A stretch of DNA of 64,000 bases from the NCBI RefSeq assembly GCF_029893825.1, contig NZ_JARXXV010000001.1, positions 186,001 to 250,000 on the forward strand, in the 5' to 3' direction. The notes under the pieces are model-generated. The model was not told the DNA's origin and did not search any database. It saw nothing but the letters and a program-made list of their open reading frames with translations. The stretch is from Aurantimicrobium minutum (GTDB taxonomy: Bacteria; Actinomycetota; Actinomycetes; Actinomycetales; Microbacteriaceae). A program made the position numbers and the translations under genes. Within the stretch, counting starts at the first letter, position 1. Each line of letters starts with the position of its first letter. Positions 63,874 through 64,000 of the stretch are shown here, one piece after another.

Positions 63874-64000
63874 ATGACTGCAGTGTCGACAGGAATGATT
63901 TACATTCATTCCTCACCTCGCGCGTTAAGCCCACACGTGGAGTGGGCTATTAGTCGTGTCCTGGGGAAAGGCATCACGCTTTCGTGGAGCTCTCAGCCCC
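63874..64000 (+). CDS. DUF3145 domain-containing protein, 3' end outside window
   Basis: The first 42 codons read MTAVSTGMIYIHSSPRALSP and HVEWAISRVLGKGITLSW, which match the start of the actinobacterial DUF3145 family. AAAGGA lies 7 bp before ATG 63874. Function is unknown; in other actinobacteria it often lies near fatty-acid synthesis genes. The gene runs off the window. Confidence 0.85.
   Translation, partial: MTAVSTGMIYIHSSPRALSPHVEWAISRVLGKGITLSWSSQP

Overview
The window is a 64 kb piece of a high-GC Gram-positive (Actinobacteria) chromosome with moderate GC content. RbpA, WhiA, a Wag31-type DivIVA, SepF, OpcA, a long actinobacterial transaldolase, many GTG starts and a complete actinobacterial dcw cluster all point there. 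The tkt-tal-pgi-zwf-opcA-pgl cluster, the suf operon layout, the moderate GC and a MurE without the canonical DAP motif fit Microbacteriaceae, perhaps one of the small-genome freshwater lineages (Aurantimicrobium/Rhodoluna-like). The family and genus placement is inference, not proof. I see no prophage, insertion sequence, CRISPR array or rRNA; nearly all of the window is conserved core genome.

Layout. 1-18 kb: dcw cluster, all on +: rsmH (cut by the window edge), ftsL, ftsI, murE, murF, mraY, murD, ftsW, murG, murC, ftsQ, ftsZ, a YggS-type PLP protein, sepF, yggT, divIVA, lspA and an RluA-family pseudouridine synthase. Together they make lipid II and build the divisome. 19-25.5 kb, +: rapZ-whiA, sodA, gap-pgk-tpiA, secG, rbpA, ending in a strong terminator. 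25.5-33.7 kb, -: the pentose-phosphate/upper glycolysis operon tkt-tal-pgi-zwf-opcA-pgl. 33.9-35.7 kb: convergent ctaB and ctaA (heme A). 35.9-39.9 kb: sufB-sufD-Rieske ferredoxin-sufC-sufT with an iron-box-like site upstream. 39.9-48.8 kb: a Cys/Met PLP enzyme, a 2OG-Fe(II)-type oxygenase, bioY (-), an ABC-F ATPase, a TRIC-like channel, recO, uppS, a CDP-glycerol-phosphotransferase-like protein and a FrnE/DsbA-like protein. 48.8-54.3 kb: dusB, dgt, dnaG and a D-2-hydroxyacid dehydrogenase. 54.3-58.5 kb: tRNA-Asn, azlCD, def (-), a NIPA/DMT transporter, a GT4 glycosyltransferase and a CAT-anticodon tRNA. 58.6-64 kb is the more accessory-looking end: a TetR regulator, a NarL-type response regulator with a multi-spanning sensor kinase, a 418 bp gene-poor stretch, a DUF1684 protein, a PadR regulator (-) and the start of a DUF3145 gene.

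No wholly new gene system is evident. The most interesting signals are regulatory. (i) The 10-mer GGCGTGTCGC, which contains the WhiA recognition core GTGTC/GACAC, occurs in front of both ftsZ and rapZ-whiA; at rapZ it is one arm of a perfect 10 bp inverted repeat. (ii) A DtxR/IdeR-like iron box precedes the suf operon. (iii) At least eleven genes have a -10-like hexamer 6-7 nt before the start codon and no Shine-Dalgarno sequence, suggesting leaderless transcripts. (iv) Several near-perfect palindromes lie in front of the tetR, padR, two-component and oxygenase genes. (v) MurE has YHPR in place of DNPR, suggesting a third stem-peptide residue other than meso-DAP.
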